From assembly GCA_965213595.1 (NCBI GenBank), contig CBDBZO010000006.1:1984001-2048000 (forward strand): a stretch of 64,000 bases of DNA, read 5' to 3'. How positions within the stretch are numbered: the stretch's first letter is position 1; each line of letters begins with the position of its first letter. This document shows, in pieces, positions 24,320 to 32,769 of this stretch. The notes beneath the pieces were generated by a model. The model saw only the letters and a list, made by a program, of their open reading frames with translations, did no database searches and was not told the DNA's origin. Both the position numbers and the translations under genes were made by a program. Source of the DNA: JBCCFC01 sp965213595 (GTDB lineage Bacteria > Chloroflexota > Anaerolineae > Caldilineales > Caldilineaceae).

Positions 24320-26052
24320 CTCGTGTACCATTCGGAGTCTGAATGGTCAGTTGAGCTAGAGTTAGCCGTCGAAGTGACGTTCGACATAAAAGGGTCGATG
24401 GAGTATTCTTGCTCCGTCGGCTCTTTTGTTTTATGGTCCAAAACCAAGTGACAGTTTGAGTGCAGCGTGATTGCTTTCACAATATCGTCTTCCACATAAA
24501 CCCGCTCCACTACCTGCTTGAGCAGCTCTGCTTCCCTCTCCACATCTCCCCCACACTTCTCCCAGTATTTGGAGAAATTTTTCAGCAAATCAACCGCTCT
24601 CTCCAGATCGTCGGTGTCGACTGGCGTCATGCTCTCTAGCTCTTGTTGGAGCTTTAGTCGTTCGCGCAGATAGTCATCTTCATTGGTGATGAATCCGTGG
24701 TCCCAGCGCAAATCCATCCGCTCAATGCGCGTACGAATTTCGGCGAGACGCTCATTCAAATCTTTCTCTCCCAACAACTCGCCAATCGACCGAACAATGT
24801 TATTCCGCCATTCCCGTGGAGGACATAATGTCCTCACAATGTTCAGTACCTGTTCTTCGATGACCTCCACTCTCACCCCCGGCTGCCTGCAGTTGTATCC
24901 AAGGTCGCCTGCTTTGCAACGGTAGTAACGTTGCTCGGAATCGCTTTTGGTATGAGCGCGCAGCTTACCATAGGTTGGAACGACTTTTTCTTCGGGACGG
25001 TTGGTACAGCACCGATGGCAGTAGACAAGGTCTCGTAGCAAATATGGAATGTATTTTGTTGTTGCCTGCTTATGGCGGGAACGTTTGCCACGCACGGTCT
25101 GGCACTTTTCAAATAGCTCATTACTGATAAGCGCTTCGTGCTGTCCATCAAACCACTCAGAGTTTCTCACTCTACTTCTTGCTCCACTCGCGTTGCGCTC
25201 TGTTTTGCTGTAGCGAACCTGCCCCAGGTATGTGCGATTTTTCATCATTGCACACACGGTGTCCTTCGAGAATTTCCGACCCTTCTTCGTGCGATAACCG
25301 TTTCTGTTGAGGACTCGTGCTAGGTCAGCATCAGAATACTGGTCTTGCGCGTACAGCTCAAAGGCCATGAGAAGACCTTCAAACTCTGTAGGGTGTGGAA
25401 TCAAAATTTTATTCTCGTCCTTTGTATAGCCAAACGGAGCCACATTGTTGTGGTAGCCCTGCATCGACCGTTCTTTCTTCCCCTTTGTGACCTCCGCAGC
25501 AAGATTTTTGCTATACCAGTCTGCAACCGACTCCATGATGCCTTCGATTAGCGCACCCAGCGGTCCATCGCTATCTTCTGAAGGTTCGGTGACAGAAAAG
25601 ACTTTGACGCCATAGTCATACCGCAGCAGTGATTTGATAGCCAGCGCATCAGTACGGTTGCGGGAAAAGCGATCAAATTTGTGAACGACCAGTGCATCAA
25701 ATTTTCCTTTTCGCGCATCTTTGCGCATCTGGATGAAGTCTGGGCGCTCGATAGTTCGACCCGAGTGCGCCTCATCTTTGTAAATTTTGACGAGCAACCC
25801 ACCCTGCGCAACGACCCAGGCTTGGATCGCGCGTTCTTGCGCGTCGATGGAAAAGTTGCCGACTTGTTCTTCTGAACTGATTCGCATATAGGCTGCGTAA
25901 CGCATCTTTTTCTCCAGTTTTGGTGGTGCTGACAGTCGAATTTGTTCGCCAGACGCTGAACTTTGAGCTTTCTCTAAATCTCCGAAAATGTCTTTTCGCG
26001 GAGCGACGAAAAATCTTGGTTGTTGAGTTATGTAGGGTTTTAATTTGGGCAT
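24301..26052 (-). CDS. Large serine recombinase (integrase)
   Basis: Up to 583 residues. The N-terminal resolvase domain holds the catalytic serine in YMRISSEEQ (S59 in the longer form) and the arginine-bearing VHKFDRFSRNRTDALAI. The Recombinase domain follows (DQYSDADLARVLNRNGYRTKKGRKFSKDTVCAMMKNRTYLG), then a zinc ribbon with cysteines (VYCHRCC ... YYRCKAGDLGYNC) and a coiled coil near 430-500. There are two candidate starts: the ATG ending at 26052 (AGGAGG only 2 nt away), and the ATG ending at 25905 (MRYAAYMRIS, preceded by GGAG at good spacing), which removes an atypical 49-residue leader. The last codons and stop lie inside tRNA-Asp (24301-24319), so the gene is completed by chromosomal sequence at the attachment site. 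Confidence 0.92.
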   Translation of the reverse strand: MPKLKPYITQQPRFFVAPRKDIFGDLEKAQSSASGEQIRLSAPPKLEKKMRYAAYMRISSEEQVGNFSIDAQERAIQAWVVAQGGLLVKIYKDEAHSGRTIERPDFIQMRKDARKGKFDALVVHKFDRFSRNRTDALAIKSLLRYDYGVKVFSVTEPSEDSDGPLGALIEGIMESVADWYSKNLAAEVTKGKKERSMQGYHNNVAPFGYTKDENKILIPHPTEFEGLLMAFELYAQDQYSDADLARVLNRNGYRTKKGRKFSKDTVCAMMKNRTYLGQVRYSKTERNASGARSRVRNSEWFDGQHEALISNELFEKCQTVRGKRSRHKQATTKYIPYLLRDLVYCHRCCTNRPEEKVVPTYGKLRAHTKSDSEQRYYRCKAGDLGYNCRQPGVRVEVIEEQVLNIVRTLCPPREWRNNIVRSIGELLGEKDLNERLAEIRTRIERMDLRWDHGFITNEDDYLRERLKLQQELESMTPVDTDDLERAVDLLKNFSKYWEKCGGDVEREAELLKQVVERVYVEDDIVKAITLHSNCHLVLDHKTKEPTEQEYSIDPFMSNVTSTANSSSTDHSDSEWYTSGSDGI

Positions 26053-26100
26053 TGCCTCCTTTCACTTCGTACTTGCCGTTTTGAGCCGCTGAGCGGATCA

Positions 26101-26143
26101 AAAAAGCCCGCCAATCGCCGCACACGAGCAATTGACGGGCTAC
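26101..26143 (-). terminator. Rho-independent terminator (minus strand)
   Basis: Read on the minus strand: stem agcccgtcaattg/cgattggcgggct followed by a T-tract (the plus strand shows aaaaaa then agcccgcc). It would end transcripts from the small gene at 26279-26602 before the recombinase gene. Confidence 0.75.
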
Positions 26144-26278
26144 GCATTCATGGATACCATAATGCCCAGCCTGCAGCGCTGCTCTTTCAGCGGCTGTAGG
26201 TTAGCCCTAGCGTTCGTGTTAGCGCACGGCGCTAGGGTGATTTATTTTGTTGTTATATGGTTGAGCTTCTAGCTCACA

Positions 26279-26602
26279 TTACTTGCTCCTTCGATACTTG
26301 GCAGCACTCCCCTGCTTGTGATACTTCTGCCTTGGGAAAATGACGTTGCCACAGAGGTAGAACCACTTGCAACCTGCAACAAGCGTCTGATGGTCTCTTC
26401 GCAGCCAAAACAACCTTTCTTGAACCTCAATTAATCTGGTGCGGTATAGCTGCAGCGGTTTTTTGAGACGCCTGCGCTCAGCCCAACGGATTAGCTCTCC
26501 TAGTTCTTTCTGCTGGTTCAGACTGCTCATCACAACTCGTATCAGAAAGAGTCGTCGTCTCCACTTGAGGTCAATGATAAGCTGCGAAGATACATTTTTC
26601 AT
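26279..26602 (-). CDS. Small basic protein, hypothetical
   Basis: 107 residues, very rich in Arg/Lys and Leu (LIRWAERRRLKKPLQLYRTRLIEVQERLFWLRRDHQ). No known domain is recognised. It lies between the recombinase and the HTH gene, in the place where a recombination directionality factor or transfer-related small protein is common, but there is no sequence evidence for either. Confidence 0.45.
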   Translation of the reverse strand: MKNVSSQLIIDLKWRRRLFLIRVVMSSLNQQKELGELIRWAERRRLKKPLQLYRTRLIEVQERLFWLRRDHQTLVAGCKWFYLCGNVIFPRQKYHKQGSAAKYRRSK

Positions 26603-26764
26603 ACCCGCTCCTATTGTAATCGCAACATATTATAATCGCAAGTATGAAATTTCTGTTAGACTAACAACGTAATTACAGCATTTTGGGAATAAGTACAGTG
26701 ATGCGAGAATTGGAGACAAAATATACCAGCAGAGCTATTTTTTATAGCTGTAAACCGATTTAAT

Positions 26765-27001
26765 ATGTCAAGTAAGAACACTGAGAATCAAGGGCAAGCG
26801 TCGCCATTAGGAGACCTTATTCCATCTAAAATGGCAGCAGAAGGCAAGCTTTCTGCAAGCCATTTACGGCTCCTGCTTCGTACTGGAAAAATTGAAGGAA
26901 TTAAGCTTGGGCGAGATTGGTACACGACGCCTAAAGCAGTTGACGACTATTTGGCTCAAGAGAATAAACCGGGACCAAAAGCTCGATCGCAAGACGAGTA
27001 G
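26765..27001 (+). CDS. Helix-turn-helix (excisionase/MerR-type) DNA-binding protein
   Basis: 78 residues. The core SKMAAEGKLSASHLRLLLRTGKIEGIKLGRDWYTTPKAVDDYLAQ follows the winged-helix pattern of the excisionase family (helix-turn-helix, then a 'G-I-K-L-G-R-D-W-Y' wing). Proteins of this type control direction of integration/excision or transcription of mobile elements. It lies divergent to the small gene before it and next to the recombinase region, and is followed by its own terminator. Confidence 0.75.
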   Translation: MSSKNTENQGQASPLGDLIPSKMAAEGKLSASHLRLLLRTGKIEGIKLGRDWYTTPKAVDDYLAQENKPGPKARSQDE

Positions 27002-27021
27002 GTCTACTCAACTCAATTATG

Positions 27022-27050
27022 AACCCACGCCAATCTGTGCGTGGGTTTTT
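27022..27050 (+). terminator. Rho-independent terminator
   Basis: Stem aacccacgc/gcgtgggtt with a short loop (caatctgt region) and T-tract, 20 nt downstream of the HTH gene. Confidence 0.85.
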
Positions 27051-27153
27051 ATTTCACAAAATGACCGTTGACAGTCCCAAATCGAGCACTGTAGTATGAA
27101 AAGTAAGCTCACTATGGGTACCCAATGCAAAATTAGTGAGTCGCTTAGACACT

Positions 27154-27987
27154 ATGCACAACCCGTTTGAAACTCCTCAGTATCTCGAAAAGTTTGGCCT
27201 CAAAGAACCTCCCTACACAACAAATCCAGACGAGCGCTACCTCTTTCTAACTGAAACTCATCAAGAAGCAATCAACATGTGCGGGCGATTGATTCAGAAT
27301 CGGGAGGGGGCAGGCTTGGTGATTGGCGATCACGGCACGGGCAAGACGACAATCATGCGCCGCCTGACAAGCCTCATGATGGATGCAGGCGACTTTAATG
27401 TTGCCATTATCGAGACGGCAGAACACTGCCCCAGCGTCTTTCAACTGGTGAAGGAAATTTTGGAATCTTTTGGGCAGGAATGCGTTGGTCGAGATACCAA
27501 GTCGAGAGTTGACCAGTTTAAGCAGTTTCTTTTCGACTCCTATAAGGAAGAAAAGGCCTGCATTCTGTTTATCGACGAAGCACAGCAAATGAAAGGAAAT
27601 TTGTTGGAATCACTGCGTGGACTGCTCAACTTTGAAGATGCAGCAGCAGGCGGAAAACTTCTGCAGATTATTCTCCTCGCTATGCCGAGCATTCGTCGAA
27701 AGCTGCGGTATGCGCCAAGCTTTAGCAACCGTCTCGTCAAGACGGACCTGATGCGGATGGAGCGGGGGGAAATGGAAAACATGCTGGAGTGGAGATTTAC
27801 CCAAGCCGGTGGGCGGCTTTTTCCCTTCGACCAAGCCTCGCTCGACGAGTTGTTCAAGCTCTCAAAAGGCAATCCACGTACCATCTGCGGAATCGCCCAA
27901 GTAGCGCTGGAGATAGCGGGTCTCATCGAAAAAGCAATCACGCCGCAGATCATCCAAGAAGTATCGGAACGCAGAATCACGAATTAG
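27154..27987 (+). CDS. AAA ATPase, TniB/ExeA-like
   Basis: About 277 residues from the ATG at 27154 (a GTG at 27136 would add six). Walker A is VIGDHGTGKTTIMRRL, Walker B is CILFIDEAQQMKGNLLESLRGLLNFED, and sensor regions follow (LLQIILLAMPSIRRKLRYAPSFSNRL, then GNPRTICGIAQVALEIA). The opening NPFETPQYLEKFGLKEPPYTTNPDERYLFLTETHQEAINM is the ExeA/TniB 'F-L-x2-PF' opening. Such ATPases act in DNA transposition (TniB, MuB), secretion (ExeA) or replication initiation. Given the recombinase and rep-like neighbours, a DNA-replication or partition role is my inference. It is followed after 10 nt by a partner gene. Confidence 0.8.
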   Translation: MHNPFETPQYLEKFGLKEPPYTTNPDERYLFLTETHQEAINMCGRLIQNREGAGLVIGDHGTGKTTIMRRLTSLMMDAGDFNVAIIETAEHCPSVFQLVKEILESFGQECVGRDTKSRVDQFKQFLFDSYKEEKACILFIDEAQQMKGNLLESLRGLLNFEDAAAGGKLLQIILLAMPSIRRKLRYAPSFSNRLVKTDLMRMERGEMENMLEWRFTQAGGRLFPFDQASLDELFKLSKGNPRTICGIAQVALEIAGLIEKAITPQIIQEVSERRITN

Positions 27988-27997
27988 CGAAATAAAT

Positions 27998-28441
27998 ATG
28001 TCGAATCTATTTACCCAACTAAATCAGGAGGCTCAAAAACAAAAGCAAGCCCTGAACAAGTCTTCAGAACAGAAACAGATTGATATGAAAAGTGATAGTG
28101 ATGCCACAGCATCACGTAAAGATGCCGTAGCATCACCAGTAGATGTAAACGGTTCACCTAAGTTGGATATGCAGCTGCTAGTTGAGGTAATCCAGGAGTT
28201 ATCGCAAGCACCGACGCTGAACAGTGCTATATCCTTGCGGCTGAATGCGGATGAGAAAGAGTTTATTGAAGACTTCATTCTCGTCACGTTGAGACGAGAG
28301 AAACTTCAAGGTCACCAGGTCAGTATTGCTAAACTCATGCGGTATGCATTGTCCTACCTCTTGCTTAAGCATCGAGAGGAGTTTGTCGACTTACTCAAAA
28401 CGGCTCTGAACCCAGATGACTCACAAAGTATTTTTAGGTAG
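27998..28441 (+). CDS. Ribbon-helix-helix-like partner of the AAA ATPase, hypothetical
   Basis: 147 residues. A Lys/Gln-rich N-terminus and a short repetitive segment (DATASRKDAVASPVD) lead to a C-terminal domain (SLRLNADEKEFIEDFILVTLRREKLQGHQVSIAKLMRYALSYLLLKHREEFVDLL) with a strand-helix-helix pattern like the ribbon-helix-helix proteins that serve as centromere or repressor partners of plasmid ATPases. It begins 10 nt after the ATPase stop, so they form an operon. A partition-like pair is possible, although the ATPase is not ParA-type. Confidence 0.6.
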   Translation: MSNLFTQLNQEAQKQKQALNKSSEQKQIDMKSDSDATASRKDAVASPVDVNGSPKLDMQLLVEVIQELSQAPTLNSAISLRLNADEKEFIEDFILVTLRREKLQGHQVSIAKLMRYALSYLLLKHREEFVDLLKTALNPDDSQSIFR

Positions 28442-28459
28442 CTAGATATAGTCGAGACG

Positions 28460-29668
28460 ATGCCTAAAGAACGCGATAACCCACCAGCCTCCTTTCGTTT
28501 CTCTGGCTTCGACTCCCCCAACTTCACGCAAATTCCGGACCAGCTGCTCGATGAGCTGTTGCCCATTCTATCTGGCAACGAAACCAAGACGTTGCTTTAC
28601 ATCTGTCGCCGAACCTTTGGCTTCAAAAAAGATGCTGATAACATCTCTTTAGCACAGATGGTGTCAGGCATCACGACCAAAGAGGGTACCCAACTCGACG
28701 GGGGAACAGGACTCAGCAAGGCAAGCGTTGCGCGCTCTCTGAAAAGCCTTGAAGAGAAAAAGGTTATTAGACGAGTTCGTCGTAGTTCGCCACAGAAAGG
28801 CGATTTACCAACAACCTACATCCTCAATTTTCGAGGTAGAGCTATCTCAAATAGTCAAGTGGGTGGGGGGATCATCAAAACTGACCCTCCCCGTGTCTCA
28901 GACAGAGACACCCCCGTGTATGCAGATGATGCCCCCCGTGTCTCACGCAGAGACACACAACAAACAGCAGAACAACAGAGAGCTAAACAAAAGACAACAG
29001 CAACAAGCGCTGGTTTAAATAATCCACAACCGGAAAGCGGTAAGCATAGTCGTGTTGTTGATGTTCTGAGATCAAAAGGAATCTCGAAAAAAGTGAGTGA
29101 AACATTGGCTAACACTTACTCACCAGATTACATTCTCAAAAAGGTGTCATTCTTGGACTTTCTCCTGTCGCGTGAAAGTAATATCGTGAAACGTCCGGCT
29201 GCGTGGCTGCGCACTGCAATTCAAGACGATTATAGCGCGCCAGATGGGTTCAAAACGGATGAAGAGCTACAGCGACAGGCAAATGCTGAAAAGAGACGGA
29301 AACAAGCTGCTTTAGCATCTCAGGAAGCCCATGAACGGCGCATCGCAGAACAGTCTAAGGAACGAAACGCAGCCGTCGTTGAGCAGCAAGAAGCGCTCTT
29401 TCAGAAATTTGGAACTACTGAGCATGAGCGAGAAATCTGGCAGCAATTCCAAAGTAAGTTAGCCGCTCAAGGTTATTCGCAGTTCAAATTAGCTGCCATG
29501 CGGCTGCTAAAAATCACTGAAAACGCCGCCGTTATCAGCGTGTCTAATGAAGTTATCCGACAGCAAATCCTCAAGTCGCAGGATCACAAAGTAATTCAAG
29601 AAACCTTATCTCAGATTTGTGGTCGCGCCTTAAAAGTCGATCTCCGCTCCATAGCAGAATTCCAGTAA
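28460..29668 (+). CDS. Replication-initiation-like protein with N-terminal winged helix
   Basis: 402 residues. The N-terminal ~110 residues form a phage-replisome-organiser/RepA-type winged helix: FTQIPDQLLDELLPILSGNETKTLLYICRRTFGFKKDADNISLAQM...TGLSKASVARSLKSLEEKKVIRRVRR. Then a linker with the repeat PPRVSDRDTPVYADDAPRVSRRDT, a coiled-coil stretch (EELQRQANAEKRRKQAALASQEAHERR) and a C-terminal segment (MRLLKITENAAVISVSNEVIRQQI) resembling the DnaA N-terminal domain. It is typical of rep proteins encoded by plasmids and integrative elements, and the structured region downstream would be a natural origin. Confidence 0.7.
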   Translation: MPKERDNPPASFRFSGFDSPNFTQIPDQLLDELLPILSGNETKTLLYICRRTFGFKKDADNISLAQMVSGITTKEGTQLDGGTGLSKASVARSLKSLEEKKVIRRVRRSSPQKGDLPTTYILNFRGRAISNSQVGGGIIKTDPPRVSDRDTPVYADDAPRVSRRDTQQTAEQQRAKQKTTATSAGLNNPQPESGKHSRVVDVLRSKGISKKVSETLANTYSPDYILKKVSFLDFLLSRESNIVKRPAAWLRTAIQDDYSAPDGFKTDEELQRQANAEKRRKQAALASQEAHERRIAEQSKERNAAVVEQQEALFQKFGTTEHEREIWQQFQSKLAAQGYSQFKLAAMRLLKITENAAVISVSNEVIRQQILKSQDHKVIQETLSQICGRALKVDLRSIAEFQ

Positions 29669-29771
29669 TATTCTTGATCCCTCACTTATCTCAATGAAGA
29701 AACTATCGGCTGTTGCGGTTCAATTATAGGCTCTGGTTAAGGGAACCGTACCCCATAACATGGGGGGAGTT

Positions 29772-30147
29772 CTCGAATCTTCGCTCCCCCTCTCATTTCA
29801 ACCAACCCGTATATCTGGCGGGCGTTGGTTGAAATTCGGGGAGGCTCGGATTCGAGCGCCGTCGGGGCACGCATACGCGACCCCGACTAACCACACCGCC
29901 TGCCAGACTCCTCCACGTCATCGCAATAGTTACACGGATTGCAATGGGCTGCGGCGTCTGGCCCGGCAGAAGCTGCCGGAACCGCTCGCTGGTGTCGCTC
30001 GCGGACGCTGCTCTACGAGCAGCTTTCCCGTCGGCGTGGTTAGTCGGGCTGCGCTAGTCGCTCGCCCGACGGCGGCGGCCAGCCGATTCCCCCCATACCC
30101 CCCTCGGCTGGCCGTCGCATTTAGCATCAGCTGGCTTGCCAGCTGAT
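29772..30147. other. 380-nt highly structured non-coding region (origin, oriT or ncRNA candidate)
   Basis: No gene is visible between 29669 and 30325, but the stretch is full of exact stems. A hairpin with 8-bp outer arms (29772-29779/29849-29856) and 12-bp inner arms (29795-29806/29824-29835, atttcaaccaac). A 13-bp closing stem (29882-29894/30036-30048, cccgactaaccac) enclosing 7-bp stems 29902-29908/29956-29962, 29963-29969/29973-29979 and 30007-30013/30017-30023. An 11-bp stem 30076-30086/30104-30114. A 9-bp hairpin 30126-30134/30139-30147. The enclosed domain is cloverleaf-like. It lies between the rep candidate and the coupling ATPase. Confidence 0.75.
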
Positions 30148-30325
30148 CCATTTTTCGGCTATCGCCAAGGCCAATGTGGTTGAAGCTGCGGCCAAGTTGG
30201 TTCGTGGTCTTCGTGGGTGCAGGAATCGTGCAGAAATTGTTCTGTTGATTGACGCTTGCTCACACATTTTGCTATAAAAATACGCAGCTTTTACACATCT
30301 GCTACATCTCAGAAAATTCCCGCTT

Positions 30326-31711
30326 ATGTTTTTCAGCAAACAGCATCTTATCTCTTTGGGCAAAACTGGCCCCTTGAGAATTCGCAGATGCCAAGTCGCT
30401 GAAGATGAGCGAAGGACGCACACCTATGTCATTGGCGTTACGGGCAAGGGCAAGTCGAAACTGTTGGAACAGATGCTGGTACAAGATATTGTGTCGGGGA
30501 AAGGGTGCGGCGTGCTCGACCCACACGGAGAATTGGCGACTGACCTGATTCGCAACTTAAAGAGCAACGCTGACTTAGCACAGCATCATTGGAATCGAAT
30601 CATTTACTTCGACCCAACCAATGCAGAAACAATCATTCCCTTCAATGTCCTAAATTCCGAGTTCTCGGCCTATGAGACGGCCCAAAACGTCGTCGAAGCG
30701 TTTCGCAGGACGTGGCCGCAAGCGCTGCGAGAAGCACCCCGTTTTGCAGATGTAGCGACCGTCAGCATTCTCACGCTGATTCAAAACAAGTTGTCGCTGG
30801 TTGAGCTTCAACGCCTGCTGACCGATGAAACCTTTCGGGAAGCACTTCTGCAGAATATAAAAGACGAAGAAATCAAAAGTTTTTGGTACGACCGATATGA
30901 ACGCTGGGGCAGAGAGACGCCCCGCATGACGGAATCGCTGCTCAATAAAATCTCGGCGTTTACGTTAAATCCTCATTTGAAACTACTGCTTGGGGCAGAT
31001 GAAAATCGATTGAGCTTTCGCTCCATTATGGACGATGGCAAGGTACTGATTGTTGACCTGGGAAACTGCGATGGAGAAACGCGACGGCTGGTGGGAAGCT
31101 TAATTGTGACTGGCATTGAGCAGGCGGCAAGGTCGAGGCGGAATATGCAAAATCGCAAGCCCTTCTTCTTCTGCATCGATGAGTTTCAGGACTTCTGCTC
31201 AAACGACGGCGCAGCGCAGACGCTGTCGCAAATTCTTTCTGAGTGCCGAAAGTTTGGCCTTTACTTGACTTTGGCACACCAGACGTTGGCGCAGGTCAGC
31301 GCTCGAATGCAGGGCGCGTTGGGCAACGTTCAGCTCAAAATCATCTTTGGCATCAGTCGAGAGGACGCCGAAGTCATCGCCAAGCACTTATTTCGCGTGG
31401 ACACCAAGGAAATCAAGCATGTCGTCGAGGACGACACGGCGCAGGAGCGTAGCCACCCAGTTTTCTATTCGCTGCCAGAACAGTGGGAGCTGTTCGTGCA
31501 GCAGCTACAAGCCCTAAAGCCACGCCAAGCGCTCGTCAAGCGTCCACGAAAAGACCAGCCGGTAACAATCCGGACGCACACAATTGCCTATCAGGTAGAC
31601 CATGACTCTGCGTTGAGCCACTGTCAAACTCTGATGCAGCAGGTCGGGCAACCACGAGATATGATACAACAACAGATAGCGCAGCGCGTCGAAAGTATCT
31701 ATGCAGGCTGA
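30326..31711 (+). CDS. Type IV coupling-protein-like DNA-translocating ATPase (VirD4/TraG-TraM-recognition type)
   Basis: 461 residues. Walker A is VIGVTGKGKSKLLEQML, followed by the HerA/VirD4-typical CGVLDPHGELATDLI and RIIYFDPTNAETIIPFNVL; Walker B is PFFFCIDEFQDFCSND, with TLAHQTLAQVSARMQGALGNVQLKIIFGISREDAEVIA closing the core. Such proteins bring DNA to a transfer channel and pump it. No N-terminal membrane helices are evident, unlike classical VirD4, so it may be a soluble form recruited to a helper apparatus. It is followed by the replication-relaxation gene with an 11-nt overlap. Confidence 0.85.
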   Translation: MFFSKQHLISLGKTGPLRIRRCQVAEDERRTHTYVIGVTGKGKSKLLEQMLVQDIVSGKGCGVLDPHGELATDLIRNLKSNADLAQHHWNRIIYFDPTNAETIIPFNVLNSEFSAYETAQNVVEAFRRTWPQALREAPRFADVATVSILTLIQNKLSLVELQRLLTDETFREALLQNIKDEEIKSFWYDRYERWGRETPRMTESLLNKISAFTLNPHLKLLLGADENRLSFRSIMDDGKVLIVDLGNCDGETRRLVGSLIVTGIEQAARSRRNMQNRKPFFFCIDEFQDFCSNDGAAQTLSQILSECRKFGLYLTLAHQTLAQVSARMQGALGNVQLKIIFGISREDAEVIAKHLFRVDTKEIKHVVEDDTAQERSHPVFYSLPEQWELFVQQLQALKPRQALVKRPRKDQPVTIRTHTIAYQVDHDSALSHCQTLMQQVGQPRDMIQQQIAQRVESIYAG

Positions 31712-32759
31712 ATTTACAATTTTCCAGAATAGCGAGGAAGCTGATCATCAAGTAGCCAAACCTATTCCAAGTCTGTTCCAGAGAGTTGATGAAATCCCAC
31801 AATCTTCGACTTCGGAGGAGGAGAACCTGTCGAGCACGAAAAGGCTTCGCTGGTTTGCGAGAGCATCACAGAGTAAGCTGCCGCCGTTTCGACGAACGGG
31901 CCGGGATGAACAAATTATTCAGGCACTCTATCATTTTCGCGGTCTCACACCGCAGCAGGTGTCGCAGCTCTTTTTCAACGGCAAACAGAGAAATACCCAA
32001 TGTGAGCACAGGCTGAAATGTTTATATCACCACGAATACATCTTCCGCCGCAGGGTGGGCAGTCAGCTGATGTATTTCTTGGACGAGCTGGGGGCGAACT
32101 GTCTGGCGGAACGGCAAGGCATTGATAGGAGCGCTATACACTGGGCCCCAAAACACAACGCCGTCAAAGCGCTACACGTCAAACATTTGATTTGCAAAAA
32201 TAACGTCAAGATAGCGCTAGAACAAGCTTGTAAAGTGCAGGGGATTAGTGTTGACCACCATCTCGATGAAAGTACGATTCGGAGTGCAAAGAGCTACGAT
32301 GCGCTTCAAGTACGTGAGCCAAGCGGCAGATCGATGCGCGCCGCGGTCATCCCAGACAGCTTCTACTCTCTTTCCCTAAGTGGCAAAAGCGTACGCCTAT
32401 TTATCGAAGCCGACCGCCGTACTGAGAAGTCATCAACCATTTGTCGGAAAATCCTTGCGTACAAGCACTATCAGCGAATGCGTAAATACAGAACCCGCTA
32501 CGGAGCAGAGGAGGGAGAACATATTCCCGTTCTGTTTGTGACAACTGGCGAGCGGCGAATGCAAAATCTCCTGACACAAGTTGCTCAAAATATCGGCTTG
32601 ATGAACAATCTGCTGTTTAGCACCTATGCAAAACTAAATGGCTCAACGTTTTTTACAGAACCAGTGTGGCGCACCGTAGAGCCACACCGAGACCGCGAAA
32701 GCTATGCTTCCCGCCCAAGAAAATTAATTGACTACTTCTCCCAATCGCTTACCCCTTGA
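31701..32759 (+). CDS. Replication-relaxation family protein
   Basis: 352 residues of the Replic_Relax family, found beside coupling ATPases in plasmids and integrative elements. Support: the winged-helix start RTGRDEQIIQALYHFRGLTPQQVSQLFFNGKQRNTQCEHRLKCLYHHEYIFRRRVGSQLMYFLDELGAN, the central HWAPKHNAVKALHVKHLICKNNVKIALEQAC, and VIPDSFYSLSLSGKSVRLFIEADRRTEKSSTICRKILAYKHY (the nuclease-like part with FIEADR). The family is thought to relax or process plasmid DNA for transfer or replication; the exact activity is not established. Its position after the coupling ATPase supports a role in mobilisation. Confidence 0.82.
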   Translation: MQAEFTIFQNSEEADHQVAKPIPSLFQRVDEIPQSSTSEEENLSSTKRLRWFARASQSKLPPFRRTGRDEQIIQALYHFRGLTPQQVSQLFFNGKQRNTQCEHRLKCLYHHEYIFRRRVGSQLMYFLDELGANCLAERQGIDRSAIHWAPKHNAVKALHVKHLICKNNVKIALEQACKVQGISVDHHLDESTIRSAKSYDALQVREPSGRSMRAAVIPDSFYSLSLSGKSVRLFIEADRRTEKSSTICRKILAYKHYQRMRKYRTRYGAEEGEHIPVLFVTTGERRMQNLLTQVAQNIGLMNNLLFSTYAKLNGSTFFTEPVWRTVEPHRDRESYASRPRKLIDYFSQSLTP

Positions 32760-32769
32760 TGCGGTAGAG

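Noticed and set aside
32014..32759. Replication-relaxation protein as a classical relaxase
   Set aside because: I see no HUH motif or tyrosine-containing relaxase motif; the family name is kept instead.
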